NCBI GenBank assembly: GCA_022577435.1
Contig: JAKOON010000006.1
Coordinates: 12,071,001-12,135,000 of the forward strand
DNA from: Embiotoca jacksoni
Lineage: Eukaryota > Chordata > Actinopteri > Embiotocidae
Direction: 5' to 3'
Length of the DNA: 64,000 nt
Every line of letters begins with the position of its first letter. Positions within the stretch are counted from its first letter, which is position 1. A program made the position numbers and the translations under genes. The notes beneath the pieces were generated by a model, which saw only the letters and a program-made list of their open reading frames with translations, did no database searches and was not told the DNA's origin. Shown here in pieces: positions 25,903 through 39,339 of the stretch.

Positions 25903-27931
25903 GCCTCTTATACAACATCAGGCTAAGCTTGGTATAGCCTATAGAGCAAAAACTCTGACATTAATTTTTAACTAATGCATTTCTGTGATAATCAGTAACA
26001 ACCAAAAGCCATCAGTCTTCCCAGATAAGCTAGCCCATCTGTCCCAATAATTCAGAGCTCTATCTTTACCTGTCAGCTTTCAGACTGTGTGACCTTACTG
26101 ATCTGATATACACGTGGTGCTTTAAAATTAAGTAGAAGCAGTGGAGCTGTATTGAAAATGCTTAGTGATTCTTTTTCATTCCTGCACTGATCAGATGCAC
26201 ATCTGCAACAATCTCAAAGCCACATTTGTAACTGCACTATATGGGGATGTAAACATTCACAGAATGGCTTCCAAATAATGATCCGATGTGGCAAGATATC
26301 ACACTGATTGGCACAGTATTTAATATTAAAGAGCAGAGTATATCTAACATATTTAGTTGTCATTGAATGATGTTTGTCCGGGGCTAATGGGAGCACACAG
26401 TTATAATAAAGATCAAAATACTTTTGCTATCAGAAATGTCACCCTAACTGTTTGAGTTATTGTTTTCTTGAGCAATCTTGTGGACTTTGATGGGAAGCTA
26501 AGCTCTTTGCTGGGAAAGAGCAACAATCTTATTGTCATTGTCTGTCAGACCCATGCAAGCTTCCAGACCGTAAAACAAGGCATTAAAATCAGACAAGTCA
26601 AGGCAAATAAAGACCTATAGGAAATAGAGCGAGGGCTTCAAATTCACAGTGGTTCCCTACAACAAGGTCATGAATAAAAATGATGGTATCAGGGTTAATG
26701 GGTTAAAGGGTCTTTATCTTGTTTGTTTACATCAGGGCAATAACTGCAAATCAGTAGGTGTTTAAAAGTGGATTCTGGTCTACACTTGCACATAATCCAT
26801 TTTTATCACCAAAAAAAGGTTTCTGAACACTAAGACAGGAGTCACGGGTGAATAGTCTTGAAGAGGAAGAGATGGTTTAGACATATAAAGATGATGATAA
26901 GAAGGAAAAGACGGTCAAGAGAAGAAAAGGTGACAGGGTGAGGAGGCTGCCTGAATAGGACTGTTACATACAGTTAGAGTATGGAGAGGTGTATAATATA
27001 ACACAAGAGGTTTTCAGGTTTTGTAAGGAAGTAGCCTGTGGCCAAAGAGTATACCCACAGTAAAAGCAAGAGAAAAAAAAAATCAATTTATTTGTTGAAG
27101 ACTCCCTGTGGAGTTTCTGACCACGTAGAAGTAGTGAGGGGCAATGTTTTGATGATGTGCGTCTTCAATAATTGTGTCACGGTAGCCAAAATTAATTTTC
27201 TAAAGTACACACAAAGTGCAAATTGCAGCATAACACCACAACGGTCAACTGACTCACTATTACTCCCTGTCTTACCCTACAAACTGCCTACAACCCTACA
27301 AATACCATGCATGCTATGCTCATACACCAAAGCAAGACACTAGCTAGCACAACGCCTTGGCAATCAAGTGAGGGTGTATCTTACTGGGGTTATCACCAGA
27401 GTTTCATTGAGTTAGGCCCATATAGTCAATAAGATAGTATAAAATGAACAGTCATAATGCTCTACTTTTTGTTCTGGGATTTCAAGTATGCAGACATAAA
27501 AAGACAGGAGATGTACTGAACCGGTAAAGTCTCATTACAAAACAAATGTTGTGTTTGGGAAGAAAACGCATACGGTTAAACCCAATAAGTGTCGCAATGA
27601 ATCAACAAAGGCAGCATCTTGATTGAAAGTTTCAATGGTGTGTGTGTGTAGGTGAATGAGAGGCATCCAAAAAGTACAAAATAAATGCAGTCCATTTACC
27701 ATTGATTACATCCATCGCCCAGCCTTAATCAAGAATGAATAAGGACTAAATAATGAATTTGGGACGTTTGATATCTGGCTTCCATACACTCAATAGTGTT
27801 ACTCATGTACTTCTGGAGTTTAGGTTTTAGAGTCTTAAGTATTGTGACAGAGCTGGAAACACCTTTCACAATAATGTCACCACAGGTCGTGTGCGTAAGG
27901 AGTTTAACCCCTCACTACGTTTCACTCAACG

Positions 27932-28270
27932 CCCGCATAAAAAATTGGACGTAGCTTTTGGGTCTGAAAAATCATGCCAATGCCGAAGTGCTCTAAACTG
28001 CAATACCACCTGGTGCCACTAGGGGTTGGCCCCAAAAAGGCTCTGGGTCCACAGACTCTAATTCAACTTGTCTCATTAAATACAAATACACTAAAAACAT
28101 TTCACAAGTCATTAAGTTGTCATTCGCTAAATTCCCTCCTTTATATTCATTTTTTTAGAGGTCCATATGAAAATAATACCGTCATTAATTAGAAATTAGG
28201 CCTCAAAAAGAAGTATATTTGGGGGCGTGTCTGTTTGATTGATGACATGTGGCACAATCAGGTTTCCACT
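27932..28270 (+). repeat. interspersed repeat family R1, copy B
   Basis: Shares GGTCTGAAAAATCATGCCAA, CAATACCACCTGGTGCCACT and TTGGGGGCGTGTCTGTTTGA with copy A. It is shorter because of internal deletions and ends near a GTTTCCAC remnant. Confidence 0.6.
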
Positions 28271-30185
28271 AGGGCTGTCACTTTTTCCAAAAAGTCAAAT
28301 AATTGCGGGTGATTATCAAATAGTATTTTAGCTTCAACTGCCCATCTGTACTCTGAATGTGCTTGAGTTTTTGTATGGTTGATTAAACTCAGATCTATTG
28401 CCTATTTACGTGTTTATTACAGCTGGCATAGCTGTAAGTGTATGACCATTTTATATAAATGATCATTATGGTCCCTTTAAGTGGTTGTTAGTGTCTGTGT
28501 CTGATCTGTGCTTTAAAAAACTGGAGTTCAAATATTAAACTATTTATTTCAAACTCCTTGCATTATCTGTGTGAAGATACTGCGGCCTATACTGCAGCCA
28601 CTGCAAAATATTTTTTAAACTCTGCACCGTATGCATAAAACATCATCTGGCCCTCAGGCTACTTTAATAACGTGACTGTTAAAGGTTCAACTCTAAAGAA
28701 TGAACACCAAACTATCAAATTAGTCTGAATTAATTGATATATAATAAAAGTCGCTGGTTATCTTTGTTCAGCAGACAGTCTCTGCAGCTCTATCACAGTC
28801 AGGTGAGATATATTTCTCTGTCCCTGTGCTCTCCGATTAAGATTTGTTTTGCTTGGAGGTGTGAGGAGAAGAGTGACTCAAGGTGTATCACAGCCACCAT
28901 GCCAGTCCTCTGCAAAGCCTCACCTCGAGATGCTGTGGCACTGAAGTGAAATTGGCAGATAGCAGTACGCTACAGTACATAATAGTGGAGGTGCCGAGCC
29001 TTGATGAGAGGTGTGACACGAGCATCATCCCACACTTCAACAATGGAGCTGTTATCCCTGCTGGTATTTCTCCTGTGGAAAATATGCCTCTCCCACTCCC
29101 ACATTATCCTTTTCACAGTCAACACCCAGATAACAGAGTATCCAACAAGGTTTCTACTCAATGTAAAATGTAAAATTTTCCTGACTAAAAAGCTGAATTT
29201 CTATGAACTTTAATCAACGGAAAAACACATCAAACTTGTTAGCTGTTTTGTTATACTCTTAACACCCAGTCTTTAAAGCCATCATTTTGTAGCCAAAGCA
29301 CTTGAAATTAAATTTTTCCTGAAATCTTTACCTTTGTTAGCAGGAGCAAGTAAAAGCATTTTTACTGAAGTGATTCCCAGTCGATTAATGTAAACAAACC
29401 ACCCATGTAATGCAGGAAATGTGAAATAATGTGAAAAAAAAACCCACTACTGGCAGCTAAAATTTAAACACAACAAACAAATTTCCCTGATATTGGATTA
29501 AATCTCGTGACTTCCCATATGTGGATTAGACTTTTTGAAATTCCATGATACTGCAGAAATTCCATGACCGAACCAAAAACATAACAGTGTGACGAAAGAC
29601 TTCACATTGCCCAATCCTACTTTGCTCTACATGGCATGCAATAGTATCAATGCTGAGTGAATATTAAAGACTGCTCACATTCAGATACCAGCTGACATGC
29701 ATGAGAAGCCTTCAGAGCTTTGGCGTGCCACCTTAAAGTATATGGACTCTTAGAAACTAAGCAAGAGCCTTAGTGAAAGCTCCCAATGCCTTCTCGGTTA
29801 CATGACCATGTCAAAGTGTGTTAGCCCGGAGTAAGCCATGGGACTCCCATGACAGGACAATCTCACAGCTTTGGGCCCCTCACCTGACAGCAAAGGGCAA
29901 ACAGAACCACTCGTGTTGAAAAAGATTCAGCACACTTTGGATATTATACAGAGAGTCAGGCCAAAACATGTCATCTCATGTGACAGCATTGCGCAGAAAG
30001 CCATTCCTGTCAATGTTTGCATTTGGATATTTGAAGAAAATGAGGGGATGCAATGTATTGAACATCTATGTAGAATCAAAATCAATTCAAACTAAATAGG
30101 CAACAAAAATTACTTTACATTTATTATTTTACCACCTGAGAAGCAGTAACTAGGGGATTCAGGTCATTTGCGAGACATTAAACTG

Positions 30186-30830
30186 ACTTAAGGCTATTTT
30201 CCATCGGTTCCATCTGCAACGCGTTCTGTCTCCGACACGGCTGCCAGAGTGAATCGCCGTCATTAAAGTCAATACTACATATCCCACCGGCTGCACCGCA
30301 GTCCGTCTCACCAGCGTCCCAGAAGCAGCTCGCCGCGCCGCTCAAGATAGGTAGCGAGTTTCTTTTTGTGGATAGCCGCTCAGAGGCCACAGCAATCTCA
30401 ACAGACCAGATCGGCAGGACAGAAAGTTTATTGAGAAAACAAAATCAAATTCTGGGAAAAATGTTCCATGTCGTAAAAAAACGTCACTACATCGCCGTCT
30501 ACCCCTGCAGTCTAAATTTGGACAAGAAATGCGTTCTCCTCCTGCTACAAACACGGTATGTACAAGAGTTACACAATAAATAGGACAATTCATGTTTTTA
30601 ATGACCAAAACACAGCTAGCTGCATTAACTTTGTCTGTAGGCTGCAGAAAAAAGTAGGAAATGACAACAATAACCACAAAACGGAGAAAAAAAAAAAAAA
30701 AAAAAAGAAGCCTTTTAACAATGTTTACCCACGATAGAAGCATAAAAATCAAGGAAACATGACCAAATGAAGAAGTAAGATAAAACGGGCACAAAACGCT
30801 CTGAGTCAGACACGCCGCCGGTGGAATTTG
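30186..30830. repeat. possible inverted-end repeat, unclassified
   Basis: A CpG-richer block in AT-rich surroundings. Left TTTTCCATCGGTTCC and right (complement) AATTCCACCGGCGGC resemble imperfect terminal inverted repeats, with GCGTT-TGT shared further in. An A-rich run lies at about 30690-30706. No coding sequence recognised. It could be a MITE-like element. Confidence 0.35.
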
Positions 30831-31114
30831 AAGTCGCGCAGAAGGCGGAACAAAATCTGGGAGCATAAACGACGGGACGGACCCATGTTCAGTGGAATGT
30901 AGGGGTTGCAGTTCTGATAAGAGTCCAGCCCGGTTTAAGACTGACAAGCTGCTTTATAGCAGCGTTTACAGTAGCCGTTCCTGCTCTTTGTTGAAGTTGA
31001 GGACATTTATTGTGATGTAATTCCTTGCCTTATCAGTTTACCCTCATGCTTGAATTGAACCGAGTATTATCACCTGACTCCCCAGCTCTCCTCAGCTTTA
31101 TAGTATTTTTTTGC

Positions 31115-31345
31115 TTATTGTTTGCTTTCTGGCCTGCAACTTTACTGCTCTGGTTAAGTCACATCAGTCTCACAGTGTTGTTTTCAGCCGCACCAGACTC
31201 TATAAGAATCACTGCACATAACCTGCTCAGCACCAAACACAGACACAGTTGCAACTAGCAGAACAGCATAAGGAGCATTCAGCATATAAAGAGACAGATG
31301 TTTAATTCAGGACTGGGTAGAGATCAGAAACTAGAGCCCTGATAT
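31115..31345 (+). repeat. interspersed repeat family R2, short copy
   Basis: CTGGCCTGCAACTTTACTGC, TCAGCCGCACCAGACTC, ACCTGCTCAGCACCAAACAC and GCATAAGGAGCATT correspond to the 3' portion of the 9.2 kb repeat, in the same orientation. Only the last few hundred bases of the unit are present. Confidence 0.55.
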
Positions 31346-31509
31346 ATCAGGTGGCCTGTCACAGATATATTGGCATCAGTGTATATGTTGATGTTGATTT
31401 GAAAACCTTTTTTATAGGACATAATGCAGAAAAAAAATATGCTTGGAGTAGTTTAGAAATTGTTCTATTTAAAAAAAAAATAATTATATAGTTATTTATA
31501 ATTCTTACA

Positions 31510-31700
31510 TTCCCAGTGAACGGCCAGGGCCAAATTAGAGTCACCAATTAACTTAACACACGTCTTTGGACTTTGGGTGGAGGCATCTGGAGAAAACCCA
31601 CATAGGAACAAGGAGATGGAAATTCCACACAAAAAGGCCCTGGCCCAACAGCAGGCTTGAACTGATAACAAACAGTGCTAACCACTGCACCACCGTGCTT
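31510..31700 (-). mobile_element. tRNA-derived SINE (V-SINE/DANA-like head and body)
   Basis: On the minus strand the head GCACGGTGGTGCAGTGGTTA contains a tRNA-like A box, and AGTTCAAGCC is a decayed B box. The body includes GAGTTTGCATG-like, GTGGGTTTTCTCC and TTAATTGGTGACTCTAA segments. These are hallmarks of a SINE very common in fish. No clear target duplication was resolved. Confidence 0.75.
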
Positions 31701-34118
31701 CTTGTTGTTGTTATTTTGCTGTATATAATTAATTCATGTTGGGGGTGACATGTAAAAGTAGCCTTTCGTCCCTGGATAATTGGAAGGTAACCGTGCCCCA
31801 TTATCCCGCATTAATAAACCGCCACAGTCTGTAAAACATTGTCATTACACTCTCCATTCAAAGGCTAAAATTGATCTTGTGATTTTATAATTGACTAACT
31901 CTACATTATAATACACCCTTCACTCACAACAGTTGTCAATAACGAGCCTACTGCAAGGTGTCATTTAGCCATTACTTACAAGGACAGGAGAAAGCACTCA
32001 GTCAATGCTTCTTCATATTCTATCAGAGCTGTCGAGGTACCCAGTGAGGTAGCATTAACACTCAATGACCACTTGGAGACCGAATGAGTGTCATAATAAT
32101 AATTTGTTGTTGGGCCCCCATTAACCTTGATTAAACATGACAGTTTAATTATTTCCTCAGTCACCCAGAAACCAACCAGTACTTCAGATCTGACCACACT
32201 GAGCAAACTGATCAATTAATAGTGAGGTTTTTTTTTAAGCGAAACTGCCCCAAAATCTTTGATACAATCTTCTGCAATGTATTTGCATGTGTCTGGGTTT
32301 TCTATGATCATTAACTAAAAAGTTTGGAGGACTGCTGCTCTCACAAAACTAAACAATTGGAACATGTAAAGTTTGGCCTGAGGGAAGAAATATTTTGGGA
32401 CAATTAATACGGTAATCAATTGATTTATTATTAAAAAAAATAATGTCAAATGTATTGATAATTGAAATAACAATTGATTGCAGCCTCACAGTAGTCCAGC
32501 TTTGGAATAATACTGCCAAGCCTGATGTTTCTGTTTGTTAATTATTTGACACCTAGAAAACAATAATTATAAGAAATTTGACAAACCCAATTTTACTACA
32601 AATAAACCTTGTATAAAGTAAAAATAATCAAGGTTTTATATTAGGTTTTGAGATTAGGTCCCTCTTAAAGACTGGAGCCTTGATTAATCCAAACTTTAGG
32701 TTCCTGGGGTTTTGGGCAGTTGCAGTTGAGCTCAGGACAGGACACGGCTGGCATGGTGAATGAGACGGAAAGACTTTAACAAACGTGAGCTGAAGGACAG
32801 TATTATTCTCCAGCTCATCACTGTCTGCTATTGATCCAGACGGCTTTTCACTGATACAATTATGTTCAAGTACACATCAATCATGCCAGGGAGAATGTTG
32901 AGAAACACACTGTCCATGTGAATTGGGAATCCTATACGCTTACTGTATGCAGTCATGCTGAGACTGTACATTATGAGAGCTGGAGATCTGTTTATTTCCT
33001 CAGGAAATGGAGGGTTAATGAGGGAATATAAACAAATTGAACTGATCTTTCAGATTCCTCAGAAGGTAATACAATCTATTAATATGCCATACAGAGTGTT
33101 TACCTTGCATTAATTTAAGCAACTGCTGCCTATGCAGATAGCTCTGCTTACACATCTGTCACGTCTACTTAGGAGTGTTAGATATCCAACCAGAGCTGGA
33201 TAAGACACTGTACTTTCTCAGTATCTTGAATCTTCTTAAAGGAAAACAAGCAAGCTTCCTGTATTTTTGTACATTGAGTCCTAAACAAGGGCCTAAACAA
33301 GATTGGGGACGAAGCTTCCATAGAGGACGTCAGTGGGAAATGATGCAGAAAATGGCCTCTATGATTTGGGGCCGCATTTTCACTGTCTGAGGTCCTTTTA
33401 TACTCATTAATCCACAGCTTGTGTTGGCATGATATTCCAGTTGCCTGGAGAGAATGGAGGAAATCTGTGAAGATTAAATATTTCCTATTTCAGCAGGGCT
33501 GACAGACTGTATGAAAAAGCATTGAATAAAAAAGAAAAAAAGAAAAGATAACTTGTCATTATGTGATGGTTTGAAAACCTTAAAACACCAAAGAGTCATA
33601 AGTAAATATTGCATGAGAATAATTTGTACATTTGTGTCAATAATCTGCATTCAGTCTTTGGCAGTCACAAACTATCAGAAAAGTTTAAATGTCGTAGGCC
33701 AGAAGCATGAGCCTGATCCTTGATCTCCAAGTGATGGTTGGGTGAACACCATTTTACAGTCAGCAGAAACAATAACAGAACAGCCGGGAGATGCCTGAGC
33801 CAGCTGTGCACAAACACAATCCTGTTATAACTGAAGTGAGTCATATATTAGGTAAAGGGAATTACAGTAGACAACGATGAAATAATATACACATAAGGCA
33901 CATTAGGACTTCCCCAGCCTGTCTGTGGCTCAAAACCTTATTAATCCATCCGCTTCTGTTGAAGACACATCTTCATAAACATTTAGACGAGGCTGAAACA
34001 TCTTCTAAATGTGTAATAAGTGGCAAACATCAGGACCGCGTGAATACCTGTGGGATATCTCAGTGTGAGTGTGCATAAACTGACTCCCCGCAGATTGTAC
34101 TCTGCATCTCGTTTACAG

Positions 34119-34136
34119 TCAGACAGACAGACAGAC

Positions 34137-34201
<65 letters not shown>

Positions 34202-34202
34202 T
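34119..34202. repeat. (AGAC)n(GATA)n microsatellite
   Basis: A short AGAC block is followed by about 15 GATA units. Confidence 0.98.
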
Positions 34203-35483
34203 CTGTGTGATCATTGGGAAACCATCTGTCTCCAGTGGCATTTACATGACATCTGGAAACTGCAGCTGTGCTGTCTGTAATGTCTTGGACCAGTGACTGA
34301 AATGGTCTGACATGGGATCTGTAAACAGGTACATATTGTATATGTTTGTTCTATACTGCTGCAGTGCAGATTAAGAAGGAAACTCTCTCTTAGATAAAAG
34401 AGCATAGACTTCCTATCTCCTTCATCTTATAACAATGAAATCTGATTTCCTTCTGCAAGAAAATCAAACATATTTGTTTTCTGCTTTAATCTTGAAGTCA
34501 ATCTTCCTTTCTCCAGCATGACTGCTCCAACTTTTGTCACATCTGATTTTTACAAACACAGCAGCATGGAGGTTAAGGCCTACTGACTCTGAGATTTCTC
34601 TGCACTATAGTCATATGACAGTTTACCAAACTCCAGCAGCCTGGCTGTTTGTCACTTCAGCAGTGTGCTGCTGCTGCCTCAAGAGCCCAGGCTCACCAGG
34701 AGAGTTTGAGGAGTCCTGTGGGAATATTATTTTCAGAGAGTGAATATTACAGAGTCATGATTTCCTTTGACTCTTCCCTCTTGAATCCAAGTGTGCTCAG
34801 GGAAACATTAAAAATCGATTCTGTGTAGATACTTCAGTCAGAGAGCACGACTGCAAGAAGGTGATAAATTAATGCATGCAGGCTTTATGAAATTATGCAG
34901 CACTTCCTAAAACAGCCCGGTTAAAAGCTGTATGTGCACAGTCAATAAACAGATTTAGCTTGCACACAATACGCAGCATCTGAATATTTCTAAATACAGC
35001 AGCAGCAGGTCCATTTCCCACACATCGAAGGCACACAGGTCGGCCAAAGTCTCCTATGGCTCTCGAAAGCTGCCCACTGACCACCGCTAACGACGGGACA
35101 GTATAAACACTGGCACGTTCAGCACCAAAAAGCATTGATCCTCATATCTGCACTGCACATGGATCAATCGCAAGCAGCCGATCATGTGGGTGTGGACAAC
35201 GGCACCACTACATGTCATCTTACAGCAATGAACACCACCGTAATGACTTAAAATGCACGAATAGGCCTGGAGTCAATGGTGAATTCACACCGATGCAAAT
35301 GGCAGCAGCTATGCCCTCTCGGAGGAAGGGGCGACAACCTGACATGTACCCGGTTTTCTCCTGTTTTCACAGCAGCACTGGCTCGCAGCTACACTGGACT
35401 CCCCGACGTTGCATAAAAAGACGTTACACAGGAGCAGCAAGCGGCGTCAATAAAGCGACAGTTGAACACATGCACAGCAAACT

Positions 35484-35485
<2 letters not shown>

Positions 35486-35521
<36 letters not shown>
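35486..35521. repeat. (CA)n microsatellite
   Basis: Uninterrupted CA run just beside the candidate fbxo41 promoter exon. Confidence 0.98.
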
Positions 35522-35524
<3 letters not shown>

Positions 35525-35588
35525 GCAGCGACACAAATGTGATCGGAAGAGCGGGTTAAAAAAGGAAAGAAATGTGCGTCTCACTCAC

Positions 35589-35700
35589 CTCGCAATCTTC
35601 TCCCCATTTTTTTTCCGCTCCAATCAAGGAACCGCTCCAGCCTTCGGTGACGTCACGCAGCCTCTCTCTGCAGCAGAGAGCAGCAGGCCTGCAGAGGACG
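35589..35700 (-). promoter_or_regulatory. fbxo41: candidate fbxo41 non-coding first exon and promoter, with a CRE
   Basis: On the minus strand a consensus donor (GCGAG before GTGAGTGAG) lies at 35589. Just upstream are an ATTGG box (minus strand) and a perfect palindromic cAMP response element, TGACGTCA, at 35648-35655. The area is richer in G+C and CpG than its surroundings. It could splice across 13.8 kb to the acceptor next to 21775. A CREB-responsive promoter suits a neuronal gene. The upstream edge given here is approximate and the transcription start is unknown. The donor could belong to another transcript. Confidence 0.45.
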
Positions 35701-36316
35701 GCCAGGAAGGAGAGACAGGGAGAGGAGGGAGGAGAGAAGCAGATGAGAAAGAGGAGGATAGAGAGAGCAGATGCAAAAATATGAATCGTGTAAAAAAAAA
35801 AAACAAAAAAAAACACCCCCTCTATATTCTAATTAGATTGTACCAGTGCTTACTTAGACCGTGGGTTTGGAGATGGACTGATAAAACCCTGCCCGGTGCA
35901 CACAGGAGGGACAGACTCACAAATGGACAAAAAAGACGGACAGAACATCTCGTTCATCCAGTTTAGTGTTTCAGGCTGTTAAGGCAGTTAGAGTTTCGCA
36001 GCTACGTGTTTGGTTTGTGGATCAATTAACATTAACTGAAGAGGTTTGAGAAGCATACTTTGTGTCACAGATTTATTGTTTCAGCATCTTAACCACCATG
36101 TTTCTCCATCTTAAGTGTCTTCAGTTATAAGAAGGTGGCAAATTTAGCCACATAGGTCCGATTTTGTGATAATTTTAAAGATTACAGTAGTGTAAGAGGA
36201 GCACAACATAAGGAGCATCTTCAAATCAGATTCCTGAAGTTTAGTCACCACTAATCAGACCAGACCAAGTAATGTAACAGCAAAACATAAGGGTACTGAC
36301 TTAAGCACAGGTTTTG

Positions 36317-36318
<2 letters not shown>

Positions 36319-36353
<35 letters not shown>
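36319..36353. repeat. (TA)n microsatellite
   Basis: Uninterrupted alternating TA tract, able to extrude as a cruciform. Confidence 0.98.
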
Positions 36354-36357
<4 letters not shown>

Positions 36358-36496
36358 CAACTAAAGTGTTATTTGTTTGCTATGTTTCTTTAAAATATGC
36401 ATACTTGTGTTTAAGTATAGTACCATATCTAGTGGAATCCAAACAATTGTTGCACACCATAAAGCTTTTAAAGATCTGTCTTTAAAAAGCTGACGG

Positions 36497-37215
36497 AAGT
36501 AGTCAATTATTAGTCAGTTGACAGAAAAAATTATCAACAACTATTTTGACAATCAATTAAGTTGTTAATCAAGCAGAAATGTGAGACAATCTCTGGTTCC
36601 AGCTTCTCCAATGTGAAAGATTTGTTGTTTTTCTCTGTTTTACACAAGTTTGTTTTACTAAAATAGATGGTGGGCAAGTGCCCCAAAGCTCCAGACCTCC
36701 AGGGGCTCAAAAAGGCCCCCAGATCACTGCTAGCAATTTCATTGCTTGCAAATTTGTCAGTGACTTTGCCCGATAAAAGTACAACCTGAGTCTTACATTT
36801 ACCTTGTGGTCCTGCTTGAAGTGCAAAATATACTTCTGACTCACATGAAGTTGTGTCTCATGAAATTAACACAAACTCACTGCACAAATGTACAAAACCA
36901 GGAGCAAGCAGGAGTTCTGGTTGGTTTGTGGGTGTCAGTGCAAAATAGAATACACCTGTCATCTATTAGTGTGCCATGTGGTCTCTATTTGAGGGGACTT
37001 GGAGGTAAAAGGCGACCTACAGTTAATTTTTGCCCCTCTGCTACCAAGCAGGTATCAATATAAAGTGCAGATCTTTGGATTTTTGACTGTTGCTCAGACA
37101 AAAGTTTAAAGATATTATAGTAGGCTCTGGAAAACTGTGGTGGACAATTTTCACAACCAAACTATTGATTGATAAATACAGAGAAAATAGTGCCCGTAAT
37201 CAAAAATGAAAATAG
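36497..37215 (+). repeat. dispersed fish repeat, apparently split by a ~0.4 kb insertion
   Basis: Left part (36497-36655) contains AGTCAATTATTAGTCAG, AATTATCAACAACTATTTTG, TCTGGTTCCAGCTTCTCCAA and TTTTCTCTGTTTTACA. The right part (about 37053-37215) has ATCTTTGGATTTTTGACTGT, GGCTCTGGAAAACTGTGGTG and AATAGTGCCCGTAATC. In the common fish repeat these are adjacent; here about 400 bp of unrelated sequence separates them. Confidence 0.5.
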
Positions 37216-38464
37216 TCACTGCTGTCGTGTTTGTCTGAGAGATATTTTACTGGCATTGTGTTTCATGTTTCAGGGAATACGGGATGTTTATTGACTTGAG
37301 GAGGAGTTTACATGCAGAAATTACAATATATACAATTTCAAGATGATAGATTTTACAGACTCATTGTGATGTTCAAGCAAATGATTACATTTTGTTGTGA
37401 GCCTAAATGAAGAGCTGACATATTTCTCAACATTAACAAAATGTTTCTCTAGTAGTGTGTTGAATGCTTAGGAACAGGGTTTAGAGAAGGAAAATAATAA
37501 TCTGACCATTAAATTAATGTAGAAATGTTATCAAAAAAAATTAAAAAGAATGTTTATACACAGTTTTGAAAATGTTATTAAAAAAAGAACATTTTACACA
37601 ATATTTTGTACAGCTCGGATAAACACTCTTCATGGACTGGTGGATTTTGGACTTTAGTATTCCTTAAATCTTGGCTACAGCCTTTTAGTTGTGAGCGGGG
37701 GTGTTGTCCTGGATTAACTGTTATCACAATAGGTAAAAAAAAACATCCCAGTGTTGTAAAATCATCTGTTAAAAAGGATTGGCTGTTACACTGGATTCAA
37801 TTAAAGATTGTATTGTGTTAACTTACTCTGAAGATAATTCACCAATTTTATGATAGATTTTACGCCCTTTCAAAGTAATTTTTCCAACTATATATTTGTC
37901 ATGTGGCATCAACAGCAGCACATCGTTTATCTGTTTGTGTGCCCTTGATAAGACGAAGCTAGAGAATACTGGATGTTTGTACACAGTGTTATGTGTGTTA
38001 TAATGGGGGTCATAACTCTTGCTGCTAATGATACAGTAGGTTGCTATGTGGTGGCAGAAAAGAGAAGAGAAAAGAAAGAAAAGTAGAAAAATCCCCAGTT
38101 CCTCAATCGCCAGCTGATGTTTTGGTCCCATGCGCCACAGCTCGGGGCTGTTTTTTGCAGGGATTTAAAAATAGCTGCATATTTACGGCAACTAGTATTT
38201 GTCTGTGTCATCCACATTACAACAATTATCACTTAATTTCTTACTTACATCCATTTTCACTTTCTGAAAATAGCTTATTAAAATGGTGTATTTGTATTAA
38301 AGAAATCCTGAAATCCTCAACTGTTGAATCAACGGAATGAATAATTTGGTGTAGAAGATACTCAGTGTCTTTTAATAAATTAAAATAAAGCATAGACCTC
38401 TGATATCCTCCATCATGTTTGATTTTTTTATTCTACCTTTAACATAAATACAGCCACAACTGGA

Positions 38465-38466
<2 letters not shown>

Positions 38467-38510
<44 letters not shown>

Positions 38511-38517
38511 GGAGAGG

Positions 38518-38556
<39 letters not shown>

Positions 38557-38565
38557 CGAGAGAGA
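38467..38565. repeat. compound (GT)n / (GA)n microsatellite
   Basis: About 42 bases of GT, then a GGGAGAGGG bridge and a GA-rich purine tract to about 38565. A Z-DNA-prone tract sits next to a triplex-prone tract. Confidence 0.97.
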
Positions 38566-39339
38566 TGCATGATCCCCACAACTCCCATTTAGGAGCTTAA
38601 GCACCACTTCCTGGTCAAAGATGAGAAGTACACCAAGCACTGGCTTCCATTTGAAAACACTATGAAAAATAAAGTACAACATATTTTTGCACTTTTCATG
38701 TACATGTGTACATATCACAATTTAATGACTTAAGTATGTTAATTAACACTTCACACATGATCAAATTTACCCAATAACAGTAACACCCTCAATGTCAGCT
38801 CTCCCTACAGTAATATGCTCCATTGAAGTGGTATTTATTTTACTGTACAACACATTCATTCATCTCCCACTGAAAGTAAGGTCTATTTATGCTTACATAC
38901 TGCCTTTTATACACATAGTTGTTTGCTTATTCAATATTAAGTGCCACAACCACAATATCGATGTGTAAAATGCATGAGCCCTGAACTAAAAATGACAATT
39001 AAATTATAGCATATATACGTCTTCTGGTGTTTTTAATGTAAACGTGTAGTCCTCTCAACTTTTAGAATATACTGAGCAAGAGCGCATGCCATCAATTTTT
39101 CAAATGGGCTATAATTCAACGCACTTCCGCAACTCTCAAATTATTCATGCCTAATGTTAATATTTTCCTCACTGATTTCCCAAGTAAAACTGGTGGCAGC
39201 ATGCTGATGTTACAGGAAGGGACAATTTTGCTCTGAATTTATTCTTTGTAAATGCTAAACACAATTATGCCAAAACACTCACAAACAGTCGCACAAACTA
39301 TATTCGATGATGGTGAAATGTGTTACTATTCTTTCAGTT

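Larger units (their letters stand above)
21776..35588. other. fbxo41 5' intron (putative, 13.8 kb)
   Basis: No conserved coding exon was found. It contains the paired MITE-like elements (23.1 and 25.3 kb), repeat copies at 27.9, 30.2 and 31.1 kb, the SINE at 31.5 kb and a GATA array at 34.1 kb. Poly(A) runs occur at about 24793-24813 and 30690-30706. If the 35.6 kb exon is not real, this is simply upstream sequence. Confidence 0.45.
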
